Shown here: positions 24,568-36,557 of the stretch, piece by piece
How positions within the stretch are numbered: the stretch's first letter is position 1
Layout of the letters: each line of letters opens with the position of its first letter
Assembly: GCF_000969645.2 (NCBI RefSeq)
Contig: NZ_CP014222.1
Span: 1,431,813 to 1,495,812, forward strand
Length of the DNA stretch: 64,000 bases
Direction of reading: 5' to 3'
Source of the DNA: Janthinobacterium sp. B9-8
GTDB taxonomy: Bacteria; Pseudomonadota; Gammaproteobacteria; Burkholderiales; Chitinibacteraceae
Notes under the pieces: generated by a model
Databases searched by the model: none
What the model was told of the DNA's origin: nothing
The model's input: the letters and a program-made list of their open reading frames with translations, nothing else
Made by a program: the position numbers and the translations under genes

Positions 24568-26300
24568 TGTCTACCCCTCATGATTTTTTAGCCCGCCATC
24601 ATCTACCAAGTCGCTGGCAAGGCAAAGATCGCTTTGTGATGCTGCAATTTGATTTTGCTAATGGAGCAGGGTTTTTGCAGGCATGGCAGGCATGGCGACA
24701 AGACCCGCAGCGCAGCCAGCGCCTCTACTACTTTACCATGATCAATGAGGCTGGCCTAGCAACTTGTCCGCAGCCAGAATTGGCAGGCTTACATGCCGAA
24801 TTAGCCAGTCAATGGCCCGCTTTAACACGTGGTTTTCAACGGATTCATTTAGAAAACAGCGCGCTGATTCTCACGCTGATGTGGGGTGAACCACTGGCCC
24901 AGTTACGCAGCTTGAATGCAAAACTGGATGCGGCAGATATCAGCACAGATAGTCTAAGCGCTGTGCACTATAAAGCCCTATGGCGCTTATCGAGCGCTAA
25001 TACACGCATAGTCACCCGCCACAAATCCGGCGAAGCGCATTTAAAAAGCGCGGGCTACGCCATGGAGGATTTAGGCGACTATCAAGCGGGCCAGTGCTCG
25101 CGCCCGCCTTTTGACAAAGCGCCCAAACACCCCCGTCACGCTATAATTATTGGCGCAGGCCTAGCTGGAACCAGCATCGCCGAGCGCTTGGCTGCCCGTG
25201 ACTGGAAGATTGATTTACTCGAAGCGCAAGACGAGATTGCCAGTCAATCATCGGGCAATCACGCAGGGCTATTCCACCCTAGTGCTAGCCGTGATGATAA
25301 TGCCCCCGCGCGCTTAAGCCGTGCAGGCTGCGCAGAAACCCGGCAACACTTGGCGCGATTGCAAAATGCGGGTTTAGAAGTTTTCTTTGGCATAGATGGC
25401 ATTTTGCAAGTAGCAAAAGATGATGAGCAAGCTCTACTTATGCAGGAAATCGCTCAAGACTTGCCCGTCGAGGTATTGAGCTGGGTAGCGCAAGACACGG
25501 CCATGCAACTCTTAGGCGAGCGCCCGAGCCATGGCGGCTGGTGGTTTCCGCAGGGAGGCTGGGCCAATCCTGCTAGCGTATGCCACGCTAACCTTAGGTC
25601 TGAGCAGATACAGCTACGCTGCAATAGCCATGTTGCAAAGCTCGTACAAACGGGTGAAGGCTGGCAAGCACTGGATGCACGCGGCAATATATTAGCGGTG
25701 GCTCCTGTTCTGATCGTTGCCAACGCCACCGAAGCCTTAGCACTCTTGCCCGAGCTGGAGCTGCCCTTGAGCAAAACACTGCGTAGCACTACCCTCATCC
25801 CTGCATCTGACACCCCCCTGCACAGCTTAACCGGCTCTGGCTATATCACGCCTGCATTTAAAGGCTATCGCTGCATTGGAGCCACCGAAGTAAGGGGTAA
25901 TGATCTCACCAGCGCCGAGCAGCGCAATCTGGCCGAGCTGCAAGCCCTGTTGCCTGAGCTTGCTCCAGTTCAAAGTGCGGGCAGCCGCGCCTGTTTTCGC
26001 CCTAACAGTCTGGATCGGCTTCCTTTAGTTGGCGCTTTGCCCGATCCGCAAAACATCAATGGCGCCATTCATCAGCTCCATCAAATACCAAGGCTGAAAG
26101 GAGCTTATGCCTTACTAGGCTTGGGTTCGCGCGGGTTAAGCTGGGCAATGATTGCGGCAGAGGCGCTGGCGTGCCAGCTAAATGGTGACCCAGCGCCTCT
26201 TGAATCTGACTTGCTACACGCGATTGATCCTGCCCGATTTTTGCTTCGTAAACATCGGCAGGCGCTAAATGAGCAGCAAGCCAAGATCAAGCCTCAATAA
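24567..26300 (+). CDS. mnmC: MnmC-like tRNA-modification protein with eroded methyltransferase half
   Basis: A 577-residue protein; typical bifunctional MnmC has about 650. The C-terminal FAD oxidase domain is intact: HAIIIGAGLAGTSIAERLA near residue 190, SSGNHAGLFHPSASRDDN, and YALLGLGSRGLSWA near the end. It would remove the carboxymethyl group of cmnm5(s2)U34 in tRNA. The N-terminal methyltransferase half is recognisable (ARHHLPSRW) but lacks the first ~50 residues. The SAM loop GFGTGLN reads FANGAG, and the DAWFLDGFAP motif is gone. Methyl transfer is therefore unlikely. It overlaps mdfA by one base. Confidence 0.85.
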   Translation: MSTPHDFLARHHLPSRWQGKDRFVMLQFDFANGAGFLQAWQAWRQDPQRSQRLYYFTMINEAGLATCPQPELAGLHAELASQWPALTRGFQRIHLENSALILTLMWGEPLAQLRSLNAKLDAADISTDSLSAVHYKALWRLSSANTRIVTRHKSGEAHLKSAGYAMEDLGDYQAGQCSRPPFDKAPKHPRHAIIIGAGLAGTSIAERLAARDWKIDLLEAQDEIASQSSGNHAGLFHPSASRDDNAPARLSRAGCAETRQHLARLQNAGLEVFFGIDGILQVAKDDEQALLMQEIAQDLPVEVLSWVAQDTAMQLLGERPSHGGWWFPQGGWANPASVCHANLRSEQIQLRCNSHVAKLVQTGEGWQALDARGNILAVAPVLIVANATEALALLPELELPLSKTLRSTTLIPASDTPLHSLTGSGYITPAFKGYRCIGATEVRGNDLTSAEQRNLAELQALLPELAPVQSAGSRACFRPNSLDRLPLVGALPDPQNINGAIHQLHQIPRLKGAYALLGLGSRGLSWAMIAAEALACQLNGDPAPLESDLLHAIDPARFLLRKHRQALNEQQAKIKPQ

Positions 26301-26455
26301 AAGCAAGGAATGCTAATTAGCTAAGCTATTTTCCCGAATTTTTCCATTTGTGATTGAATGTTACCGAACGTATCCGTTTGGCGGATTTACGCACATTTAA
26401 CCCTTACAACCCTCATCTGCGCTCTATTCTGCAAATACAGAACAGGAGATTGATC

Positions 26456-26743
26456 ATGCGCAGAATGATTCCTTTGTTGATTCTGGGGCTAGGCCTCATT
26501 CAGCCCCCTGCCTATGCCGACATCAATGACATCCTTGGTTTGCAACAGGCCATTCATGCTTTTTGCGGCTTAAAGATGAATGTCATTCTGGTGGACGAAT
26601 CGCATAGCAACCCGCCCTGTATCATGAGCTATTCCGAAGGCTGTGAAGAAACTCAACCCGACAGCCCGCAAAGCTGTCAGGTGGTGCTAAAAGGTCAGGA
26701 AGATAAAAGCACCGAGGGCAAGGTGGTGAGTGTGTCATGGTAG
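26456..26743 (+). CDS. Small exported protein
   Basis: A 95-residue product with a signal peptide (MRRMIPLLILGLGLIQPPAYA, cleavage before DIN). The mature part has four cysteines (FCGL, PPCIM, GCEE, SCQV) and is acidic. AGGAG eight bases before the ATG at 26456 supports this start over the longer open frame. The 3' end overlaps the convergent MocR gene by nine bases. No family recognised. Confidence 0.68.
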   Translation: MRRMIPLLILGLGLIQPPAYADINDILGLQQAIHAFCGLKMNVILVDESHSNPPCIMSYSEGCEETQPDSPQSCQVVLKGQEDKSTEGKVVSVSW

Positions 26744-28204
26744 AGCGATGGATATTTGCTGCCGGATCAGCTCGCCTAGGCGCGCAATGGCGTGCTCATG
26801 CTGCTGGCTCCATGATTCATTGCAGCAAATACGCAGGCAATGACCGTAGCTATGGCTTGGTGAAAACAAAGGGCCGGGAGTAAAGCTAATCCCCTCTTTC
26901 AGCGCTTGTTGCAATAACAGCAAAGTATCTACCGCCGCATTTAACTCTACCCAGAACACATAACCGCCTTGTGGCACATAAAGGCGCGTATCTGCTGGAA
27001 ATGATCGCTCGATAGCCGCTACCGCATGCCCCACCTGTTCATGACAAGCTCGGCGCAAGCGGCGCAAATGATGATCGTAGCCACCACTTTCTAAAAACTT
27101 AGCAATGGTTCTTTGCAGCGGCATCGCATTTGAAAACGTATTAATAAATTTAAGCTGCTCTATTTTCTGGTGGTGTTTTCCTGCTACGACCCAGCCAATT
27201 CTAAAGCCCGGCGCAACCGTTTTAGTAAAAGACGAAATCAGCATCACATTGCCCTCTTTATCAAAGGCTTTTGCTGGCCGCGGGCGCTCGCCCTTGTAAT
27301 AAAACTCACCGTATAAATCGTCTTCAATGAGGGGAATATGCCGCTCTGCTAATAATTCAACAAGGCGTTTTTTATTTTCATCGGGCATTAAACTACCCAA
27401 TGGATTAGAGAAATTAGGCAGCAATACACAGGCTTTTACTTCGCCATTTCGCGTGGCAAATTCTAAAGCTTCAATAGAAATACCGGTTTGCGGATGAGTC
27501 GGAATTTCCAGCGCTTTAAGTTGAAAACTCTCTAATATTTGCAATAAACCAAAATAAGAAGGCGATTCAATCGCCACCACATCACCAGGCTGCGTTACCG
27601 CCCTTAGGCATAAATTAAGCGCCTCAATGGCCCCTTGTGTAATCAGAATTTCATCGGCTTCAAATTGCCCGCCCCAATTTAAAGAGCGGCGAGCAATTTG
27701 GCGACGCAACTCAACATCGCCGGCTGGCCGACCATAATCGGCAATTAAATCCGGATCTTGCCGAGTCACTTGTGCCAATAAACGCTGCAATTGCTGATTG
27801 GGAAATAAAGCCGGAGCTAAAATAGCAAAGCCAAAATCAACTTTAATATCGTGCAGGCGCGCCAAGGTGGCGGGCAACCACATTGGATCAATCACTACAT
27901 CGCTTGGGGATTGCGGTGGCTGTGTTAATTCAGGTGCAAATAAGGCCGTTGGTTTATTGCGTACATAAAAGCCGGATTGGGGGCGCACTTCAATTAAAGC
28001 GCGATCTTCCAGCTCTCGATAGGCTTCCATGACAGTAGAAAGGCTAACCTGCCTTTGCGACGATAATTTACGAATTGACGGCAGTTTTTCCCCTGATTGC
28101 AAAACACCAGAAGCAATCGCCTGGGCAATTTCGCCCGCCAATTGAAAATACAATGTATCTGCTTTACGCCTTACGCTGGCGTTGGGCACTGAAAGATCTG
28201 CCAT
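26735..28204 (-). CDS. MocR-type regulator (GntR HTH fused to aminotransferase fold)
   Basis: A 489-residue protein. A GntR-type winged helix (about 15-80: GEKLPSIRKLSSQRQVSLSTVMEAYRELEDRALIEV) is followed by a class I aminotransferase-like domain. The PLP-binding Lys lies in ISSFTKTVAPGFRIGW, and ESPSYFGLLQILE and EDDLYGEFYY are also typical. Such proteins use PLP as a ligand and often control vitamin B6, GABA or taurine genes. AAGGGGG five bases before the ATG at 28204 sets the start. No obvious target is adjacent; pdxJ lies about 4 kb away. Confidence 0.92.
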   Translation of the reverse strand: MADLSVPNASVRRKADTLYFQLAGEIAQAIASGVLQSGEKLPSIRKLSSQRQVSLSTVMEAYRELEDRALIEVRPQSGFYVRNKPTALFAPELTQPPQSPSDVVIDPMWLPATLARLHDIKVDFGFAILAPALFPNQQLQRLLAQVTRQDPDLIADYGRPAGDVELRRQIARRSLNWGGQFEADEILITQGAIEALNLCLRAVTQPGDVVAIESPSYFGLLQILESFQLKALEIPTHPQTGISIEALEFATRNGEVKACVLLPNFSNPLGSLMPDENKKRLVELLAERHIPLIEDDLYGEFYYKGERPRPAKAFDKEGNVMLISSFTKTVAPGFRIGWVVAGKHHQKIEQLKFINTFSNAMPLQRTIAKFLESGGYDHHLRRLRRACHEQVGHAVAAIERSFPADTRLYVPQGGYVFWVELNAAVDTLLLLQQALKEGISFTPGPLFSPSHSYGHCLRICCNESWSQQHEHAIARLGELIRQQISIALP

Positions 28205-28293
28205 ATGCACCCCCTTTTTAAGACTCACTATACCTGAGTATGTCAGTTACAGTTAAAAATAGTAGCTCAAAAAAAGAAAGTGTTATGGCTACT

Positions 28294-28614
28294 CTAGTGA
28301 TCGGCTGGGGGCGACTGAGGGGTGGCCGTTAAGGCGGGGTGATTTTTATCTAAGACCTGAAAAAACACTTCATCTTGCCGAATCATGCCTAGCTCGTTAC
28401 GGCCGCGCTCTTCAATTGCATCTGATCCGGTTTTTAAATCGCGCACATCAGCATCTAATGCATCGTTGCGCTCTTTTAGTTTTTCATTATGTTGTTTTTT
28501 TTCGACTAACTGATGATCAAGCTGCCAAACGCGCAACCAACTCCCCTTGCCAACCCAAAGAGGCCATTGCAAAGCGGCAATCATAATAGAAAAGATAATA
28601 GCAAGCAGGCGCAT
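28294..28614 (-). CDS. ftsB: Cell division protein FtsB
   Basis: A 106-residue bitopic protein: a membrane segment (about 4-21), a coiled coil (about 33-65: [20 protein letters not shown]), and the family motif [21 protein letters not shown]. FtsB links FtsQ and FtsL in the divisome. It follows eno after 70 bp, the usual order eno-ftsB. Confidence 0.94.
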   Translation of the reverse strand: MRLLAIIFSIMIAALQWPLWVGKGSWLRVWQLDHQLVEKKQHNEKLKERNDALDADVRDLKTGSDAIEERGRNELGMIRQDEVFFQVLDKNHPALTATPQSPPADH

Positions 28615-28633
28615 AGTTCATTCTGTATAGAAG

Positions 28634-28661
28634 AAAACCGGAGCCTGATAGCTCCGGTTCG
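28634..28661 (-). terminator. Hairpin between eno and ftsB
   Basis: AACCGGAGC and GCTCCGGTT pair across a six-base loop. Read on the minus strand, the stem is followed by TTTTC. It may reduce transcription from eno into ftsB. Confidence 0.6.
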
Positions 28662-28684
28662 GTATATTACTCTAACTCTAGTAA

Positions 28685-29983
<1,299 letters not shown>

Positions 29984-30176
29984 TCAAACACCTATGTGGA
30001 GGGTTGGTCTGAAGACTAGCTTGCCGGAATAATCCGGCACTAAATTACACGCCTGATATTACAGCGAGTGTTCAATATGCAAGTGTGCACTATGGTGCAG
30101 GCACTGTCTTTGAGTACGATCAGCAAATCTTTTATTCGCCACGAATGACTGACGCATCAGCCATTCGCAAGCAATA

Positions 30177-31016
30177 TTACAAACTATGCTCGATGAAAGA
30201 ATGCCCTTTTACTGCGCGGTCAATATCTTTCAATACAATCAACAGCTCTTTCATCCTTGCTAAAGGCCACGCATTCGGGCCGTCAGAAAGCGCTTTGGAC
30301 GGATCTGGATGGGTTTCCATAAACAAGCCTGAAATCCCTGCCGCCACCGCAGCCCGCGCCAATACAGGTACAAATTCACGCTGACCGCCAGAGCGGTCCC
30401 CTTGCCCACCTGGCTGCTGCACCGAGTGTGTAGCATCGAACACGATCGGGCAGCCGGTTTCGCGCATAATTGCCAAACCGCGCATATCGCTCACCAAGGT
30501 GTTATAGCCAAAAGATGCGCCGCGCTCGCAGACCATTAGATTATCCAGCCCGCCGTTTGCATCGCGCGCCTTATTAATCACATTAACCATATCGCCAGGG
30601 GCCATAAATTGGCCTTTCTTGATATTTACTGGCTTGCCAGTCGCGCAAACTGCATGAATAAAATCAGTTTGACGCGCTAAAAAGGCTGGCGTTTGCAATA
30701 CATCAACCACGCTCGCTACAACAGGCGCTTCGGCTTCGGTATGCACATCGGTAATAACAGGAACACCAATCTGTTTTTTAACTTCAGACAAAATGCGCAG
30801 GCCTTCATCAATTCCTAAACCACGGAATGATTTACCAGAGCTGCGATTGGCTTTATCAAAACTCGATTTATAGATAAAAGGAATGCCCAATGCATCGGTC
30901 ATTTCTTTTAATTGGCCTGCGGTATCCAGCGCCATTTGCTCGCTTTCAATTACGCAGGTGCCGGCGATCAAAAAGAAAGGTTGATCGATACCGACTTCAA
31001 AGCCACATAGTTTCAT
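30177..31016 (-). CDS. kdsA: 3-deoxy-D-manno-octulosonate 8-phosphate synthase
   Basis: A 279-residue enzyme that condenses phosphoenolpyruvate and arabinose 5-phosphate for the Kdo of lipopolysaccharide. Typical segments are [34 protein letters not shown] and [14 protein letters not shown]. The start is set at 31016 (MKLCGFEVG); a longer frame to 31094 runs into a repeat and has no homology. The [10 protein letters not shown] context has no Cys near the N-terminus, which fits the metal-independent class. It lies between pyrG and eno. Confidence 0.96.
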   Translation of the reverse strand: MKLCGFEVGIDQPFFLIAGTCVIESEQMALDTAGQLKEMTDALGIPFIYKSSFDKANRSSGKSFRGLGIDEGLRILSEVKKQIGVPVITDVHTEAEAPVVASVVDVLQTPAFLARQTDFIHAVCATGKPVNIKKGQFMAPGDMVNVINKARDANGGLDNLMVCERGASFGYNTLVSDMRGLAIMRETGCPIVFDATHSVQQPGGQGDRSGGQREFVPVLARAAVAAGISGLFMETHPDPSKALSDGPNAWPLARMKELLIVLKDIDRAVKGHSFIEHSL

Positions 31017-31021
31017 TTTTC

Positions 31022-31098
31022 GCTCCGTGAGGAGTGAGGAGTAAGGTGTAAGGTGAGAGGGAGTTCCTCCTGGCCCCTCACACCTACTCCTCACGGTT
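31022..31098. repeat. Imperfect palindrome between pyrG and kdsA
   Basis: CCGTGAGGAGTGAGGAGTAAGG on one side pairs with CCTACTCCTCACGG on the other; the middle is G/A-rich. It touches the pyrG stop codon and the kdsA start region. It looks like a dispersed GTGAGGAGT-type repeat. In RNA it would form a hairpin in front of kdsA. Confidence 0.7.
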
Positions 31099-32781
<1,683 letters not shown>

Positions 32782-32972
32782 TTACCCGATAGGGAGAGGC
32801 GGCTCAATTCTCGACAAGCGCCCGACTTTGTGCGTCCACCTAAAAAAAGACTCATTATTTTCTCCAAACGGGGTTGACTCGTCATTAAACACAGCAAAAA
32901 CACCGCTTCAGCACTTATTTTGCGCGTTTTTGCGCTAAAAATTAAAAATCAAGTGTAGAAATCACCAGACAT

Positions 32973-33845
32973 TTAAGAGCGTCCATAACTGCATCCGGGC
33001 TCATCTCCTGATGCTTTTAACAAAATATAATCAAGTACACGGCTTGGTAAGATTTTTTTAAGCATCCAGAATACTTTTGTTGGCGTCGTTATCTGGTAGC
33101 GAGCAGATGGGCGGCGAACCGTGAGCGCTTTTAACACCACAGCCAATACCGCCTCTGCGGGCAGAGTAAATGGCGCTGCTGGCCCCACTTTAGCCAGCCG
33201 TGCTTGCATAGCTAAATAAGAAGGCTGATGAAAGCTTTTATCTGCACAAATCCAGCGCATAAATTGTTGCTGCGCATTGGCCCTAAAACGACTCGTAATG
33301 GGGCCGGGCTGCAAAAGAACAGTATGAATCCCACTTCCCATCATTTCTTGACGCAAGGTGTCTGCAAATCCCTCTAAAGCAAACTTACTTGCATTATAAG
33401 CACCGCGATAAGGCATCGCTGCAAAACCCAGTACCGATCCATTAAAAATAATTCGCCCGTGTCCTTGCTGGCGCATGACAGGCAAAACGGCGTTAGTTAG
33501 CTCGATTGCACCAAAAACATTGGTTTCAAACTGATAACGCATCGCTTCCCGACTTAAGTCTTCCACTGCGCCGGGCAAGCCAAAACCGGCGTTATTAAAT
33601 AGCGCATCAATGCGTCCGCCGGTTTTTTTGAGCATGGCCGCTACGGCATTCTGTATCGATACAGAATCTGCCACATCAAGCTGCAAAGCTTCAAAGCCTT
33701 CGTTTTTTAACTGCTCCACATCGTCCGTAGCACGGGCTGTTGCAAAAACACGCCACCCTTTGGCCTTCAGCCCATGTGCTGTGACATAGCCAATTCCACT
33801 TGAACAACCGCTAATTAAGATCACTCCAACTGTCACAACACGCAT
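32973..33845 (-). CDS. Short-chain dehydrogenase/reductase
   Basis: A 290-residue classical SDR. The nucleotide-binding motif is ISGCSSGIG (about 11-19), NNAGFG follows, and the catalytic Tyr and Lys are in AYNASKFALEG with the Ser in FNGSVLG. The C-terminal ~80 residues are longer than the minimal fold. The substrate is not predictable. It lies upstream of pyrG with a 220-bp gap and is divergent from phaB. Confidence 0.88.
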   Translation of the reverse strand: MRVVTVGVILISGCSSGIGYVTAHGLKAKGWRVFATARATDDVEQLKNEGFEALQLDVADSVSIQNAVAAMLKKTGGRIDALFNNAGFGLPGAVEDLSREAMRYQFETNVFGAIELTNAVLPVMRQQGHGRIIFNGSVLGFAAMPYRGAYNASKFALEGFADTLRQEMMGSGIHTVLLQPGPITSRFRANAQQQFMRWICADKSFHQPSYLAMQARLAKVGPAAPFTLPAEAVLAVVLKALTVRRPSARYQITTPTKVFWMLKKILPSRVLDYILLKASGDEPGCSYGRS

Positions 33846-34157
33846 CCTTTTTTATCATCACCGCGCAATAAAGCACTAATAAATTTCAAAATACTACAAT
33901 TAAGCTTGCAAATACATTAAGAAGTTAAAATAAAGCTAAACATTCACCAAAATTAGCCATGCCAAAAACATTTAATGATATATTCATAAAATACATACAG
34001 TTATGCAACACAATCTTGATTTTTTGCCCACAAAAAACTAGTAATAAAATTCACACATACCTTACACAAAAACATGCTTTGCTTATACATACAAAAGATG
34101 TAAGATTTATTGGCAGTTCCACATAACTAAGCACACAAGCAAAGAAAGGGAGAGTCT
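33846..34157. other. AT-rich divergent promoter region before phaB
   Basis: A 312-bp gene-free stretch, much richer in A+T than the flanking genes. It separates the divergent SDR and phaB genes. Apart from the candidate promoter listed separately I see no repeat, RNA or remnant in it. Confidence 0.6.
34079..34106 (+). promoter_or_regulatory. Candidate sigma-70 promoter of phaB
   Basis: TTGCTT and TAAGAT are separated by 16 bp, about 50 bp before the phaB start. Both boxes match the consensus only partly. Confidence 0.35.
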
Positions 34158-34892
34158 ATGAAGAAAATCGCACTCGTCACCGGCGGCATGGGTGGTATCG
34201 GTTCTGCTATTTGCAAAGCACTCGCAGATAGCGGCTTTAATGTTGTAGCGACTTACTCCAAGGCCGGCCGAGAGCTTCAATGGCTGGCAGATATGAAAGC
34301 ATCCGGCTATCTTTTTAGCGCCTATGAGTGTGATGTGACTGATTTTGATGCCTGCGTTCGCATGGCTGAAAAAATCAATGAAGAAATCGGCCCTGTTGAT
34401 GTATTGGTGAATAACGCAGGTATTACCCGCGATGCCACGTTCAAACGTATGGGCAAGCTGGATTGGGATAGCGTGATTAGCACCAATCTTAACTCGCTAT
34501 TTAATGTATCCAAGCAATTCTTAGATGCCATGGTTGAGCGCAACTGGGGCCGCGTCATTAATATTTCATCGATTAATGGCCAGAAAGGCCAGTTTGGCCA
34601 AACCAACTACTCCGCAGCAAAAGCAGGCGTACACGGCTTTAGTATGGCTTTGGCGCAAGAAGTTGCAAAAAAAGGCGTTACTGTTAATACAATTTCACCT
34701 GGCTATATCGCCACAGAGATGGTTATGGCGGTGCCTGAAGATGTACGCAACAAGATTATTGCCGGCATTCCTGTTAACCGCCTTGGCACACCGGAAGAAA
34801 TTGCAGGCCTAGTCAGCTATCTTGCTTCTGACCTCTCTGGCTTTATGACCGGCGCAAATATCGCCATCAATGGTGGTCAGCACACCTGCTGA
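34158..34892 (+). CDS. phaB: Acetoacetyl-CoA reductase
   Basis: A 244-residue SDR of the PhaB/FabG type: VTGGMGGIGSAICKAL, NNAGITRDATFKRM, SSINGQKGQFGQTNYSAAKAG with Tyr and Lys, and GYIATEMVMAVPEDVRNKI. The combination NGQKGQFGQTNYSAAKAG is characteristic of PhaB, which makes 3-hydroxybutyryl-CoA for polyhydroxybutyrate with NADPH. AAAGGGAGAG precedes the ATG at 34158. It has its own promoter region and terminator. Polymerase and thiolase genes are not in the window. Confidence 0.93.
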   Translation: MKKIALVTGGMGGIGSAICKALADSGFNVVATYSKAGRELQWLADMKASGYLFSAYECDVTDFDACVRMAEKINEEIGPVDVLVNNAGITRDATFKRMGKLDWDSVISTNLNSLFNVSKQFLDAMVERNWGRVINISSINGQKGQFGQTNYSAAKAGVHGFSMALAQEVAKKGVTVNTISPGYIATEMVMAVPEDVRNKIIAGIPVNRLGTPEEIAGLVSYLASDLSGFMTGANIAINGGQHTC

Positions 34893-34926
34893 GTATATTA
34901 AAACCACACCTGCTGATTATATAAAG
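34879..34926 (+). repeat. Two ~24-bp direct copies at the 3' end of phaB
   Basis: ACACCTGCTGAGTATATTAAAACC is followed at once by ACACCTGCTGATTATATAAAGCC. The first copy contains the last codons and stop of phaB. It looks like a small tandem duplication of the gene end. Confidence 0.7.
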
Positions 34927-34947
34927 CCATATCAGCCAAAAGCAGCA

Positions 34948-35001
34948 AGGCGGGTTAATGATGTTGAGGCCACACCCTCTTATCTTTAACCCGCCTTTTT
35001 C
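34948..35001 (+). terminator. Terminator after phaB
   Basis: GGCGGGTTAA pairs with TTAACCCGCC across about 27 bases and is followed by TTTTTC. It also faces the end of the integrase remnant on the other strand. Confidence 0.8.
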
Positions 35002-35011
35002 ACAACTGCCC

Positions 35012-35122
35012 TTAAGTAACGCCGTACCTATCCAGCGGGCTTTGCACGCCCATACCGCCACGATTTAAGACATGTGTGTAAATCATGGTAGTGCGCACAT
35101 CGCTATGCCCCAGCAGCGAGGC
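35012..35122 (-). pseudogene. intI: C-terminal remnant of an integron integrase
   Basis: On the minus strand, 36 codons read [16 protein letters not shown] followed by [16 protein letters not shown] and stop. LLGH is the box II histidine region and MIYTHV holds the Tyr nucleophile of tyrosine recombinases; the ending [14 protein letters not shown] is specific for IntI. Everything upstream, including the RHSFATHLL box and the integrase-specific patch, is missing. Similarity stops at about 35125 and a stop codon lies in frame nearby. The stub points away from the cassette array, as an integrase gene should. Cassettes can no longer be moved by this copy. Confidence 0.85.
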
Positions 35123-35344
35123 GTACCCATTACATGCTTTCATGGACTAATCTGTAATTTCTTAATCCAACATAGCCTACCGTAGTTTCCGCCAATGTCC
35201 ATACATCGAAGTATTTTTATCAAAAAAAATCAATACAAATGTCCATGGCGCACATAGATAATAAAATTAGAGATAGCTTCAAAACTGACCGCTCATCACG
35301 AGCAGCTTGGGTTCATAGATCGGTTTTTAAAATCATGCTTAAGC

Positions 35345-36556
35345 TGTAGAAGTTCAGACCTGATCTGACAGTCCCCGTTTTGATTAGTGCCGGATTGTCA
35401 GATTAGTTTAGATTGTCGACCTTCTCCTTCCAGAGTGATTTGCCTTCTAACAACGTCTGCAGCGGCGTCCTGCCGCAGCACATTTTCCCTTGATGTGTAC
35501 GTTGGCGGTTGTAGTAGTCCAGCCATGCGTCCAGATCCGTTTGCAGCTCGTCCAGTGACTGATACAGCTTACGCCTGAAGGTCACTTGGTAAAACTCTTG
35601 CAGAATCGTTTTATGGAAGCGCTCGCAAATACCGTTCGTTTGTGGATGCCGCACTTTAGTTTTGGTGTGCTCAATCTCATTGATCGCCAGATACAGCTGG
35701 TAATCATGCGTTTCGGCTTTGCCGCAATACTCAGTGCCACGGTCGGTCAGAATGCGCAGCATCCCCATTTCCTGCTCGGCAAAGAACGGTAGCACCCGGT
35801 CATTGAGTAAGTCTGCGGCAGTGATCGGCGTTTTGGTGGTATAAAGTTTGGCAAAGGCCACTTTGCTGTAGGTATCGACAAAGGTCTGCTGATAAATCCG
35901 GCCAACCCCTTTGATGGTGCCGACGTAAAACGTGTCCTGTGAGCCCAGATAACCTGGATGAGCCGTGTCAATTTCGCCATGTGCGACATCATCATCCTGT
36001 TTACGTTCCAGTGCCGCAACTTGAGCCTCACTCAGCACGATTTGCTGTTCAGTAACCTGCTTCTCCAGTGCATGCAAACGCTGTTTGAACGAAGCCAAAT
36101 CATGCCTGAGCCAGATTGAACGCACACCAGAGGCAGAGACAAATACACCGCGCAGCCGGAGTTCGTTGCTGGTGCGTACTTGTCCATGGGCGGGCTGCTC
36201 AGTGGCATACGCAATGACGGCGGATTCTGTTGCCTCATCGACTCGGTTCTTGGGATTGGGTTTGCGGCGATTGGCGTCGAAGAGTGCTTCGACGCCACCG
36301 TCTTCAACCGCATGTTGATAGCGATAAAAGGTATCGCGCGACAGCCCCATCATTTTGCAGGCTTTGGATACGTTGCCCAGTTCGGTGGCGAGATTGAGCA
36401 AGCCGATTTTGTGCTTAATGAAGTTTTGGTTTAGATTAGCCATGGGGTTACTCCTGCGCTTGCGCGCTGTTTTGAATAAAGATTCGCACCTCTATCAAAA
36501 CGGGTAACCCCACCTACTGGCAAGGCCTACTGTCAGATCAAGTCTGAACTTCTACA
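35345..36556 (-). mobile_element. IS481-family insertion sequence, 1,212 bp
   Basis: The ends are 28-bp inverted repeats, TGTAGAAGTTCAGAC followed by (C/T)TGATCTGACAGT, with one mismatch. One transposase gene fills the inside. The bases next to the two ends (TTAAGC on the left, CGTTAGG on the right) do not match, so there is no target duplication. The right end touches the first integron core site GTTAGGC at 36558. Confidence 0.92.
35403..36443 (-). CDS. IS481-family transposase
   Basis: A 346-residue DDE transposase. An N-terminal helix-turn-helix (about 10-55: NVSKACKMMGLSRDTFYRY) is followed by the rve-type core. The catalytic acids are in GEIDTAHPG, LTDRGTEYCG and TNGICERFHKT. The frame is intact and lies within the two inverted repeats, so the element may still be active. 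The start is the ATG at 36443. Confidence 0.94.
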   Translation of the reverse strand: MANLNQNFIKHKIGLLNLATELGNVSKACKMMGLSRDTFYRYQHAVEDGGVEALFDANRRKPNPKNRVDEATESAVIAYATEQPAHGQVRTSNELRLRGVFVSASGVRSIWLRHDLASFKQRLHALEKQVTEQQIVLSEAQVAALERKQDDDVAHGEIDTAHPGYLGSQDTFYVGTIKGVGRIYQQTFVDTYSKVAFAKLYTTKTPITAADLLNDRVLPFFAEQEMGMLRILTDRGTEYCGKAETHDYQLYLAINEIEHTKTKVRHPQTNGICERFHKTILQEFYQVTFRRKLYQSLDELQTDLDAWLDYYNRQRTHQGKMCCGRTPLQTLLEGKSLWKEKVDNLN

Positions 36557-36557
36557 C

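Noticed and set aside
30085..30384. 99-codon + strand frame between eno and kdsA
   Set aside because: Its second half lies antisense to kdsA. The first 30 codons lie in the gap but have no ribosome-binding site and no known relative.
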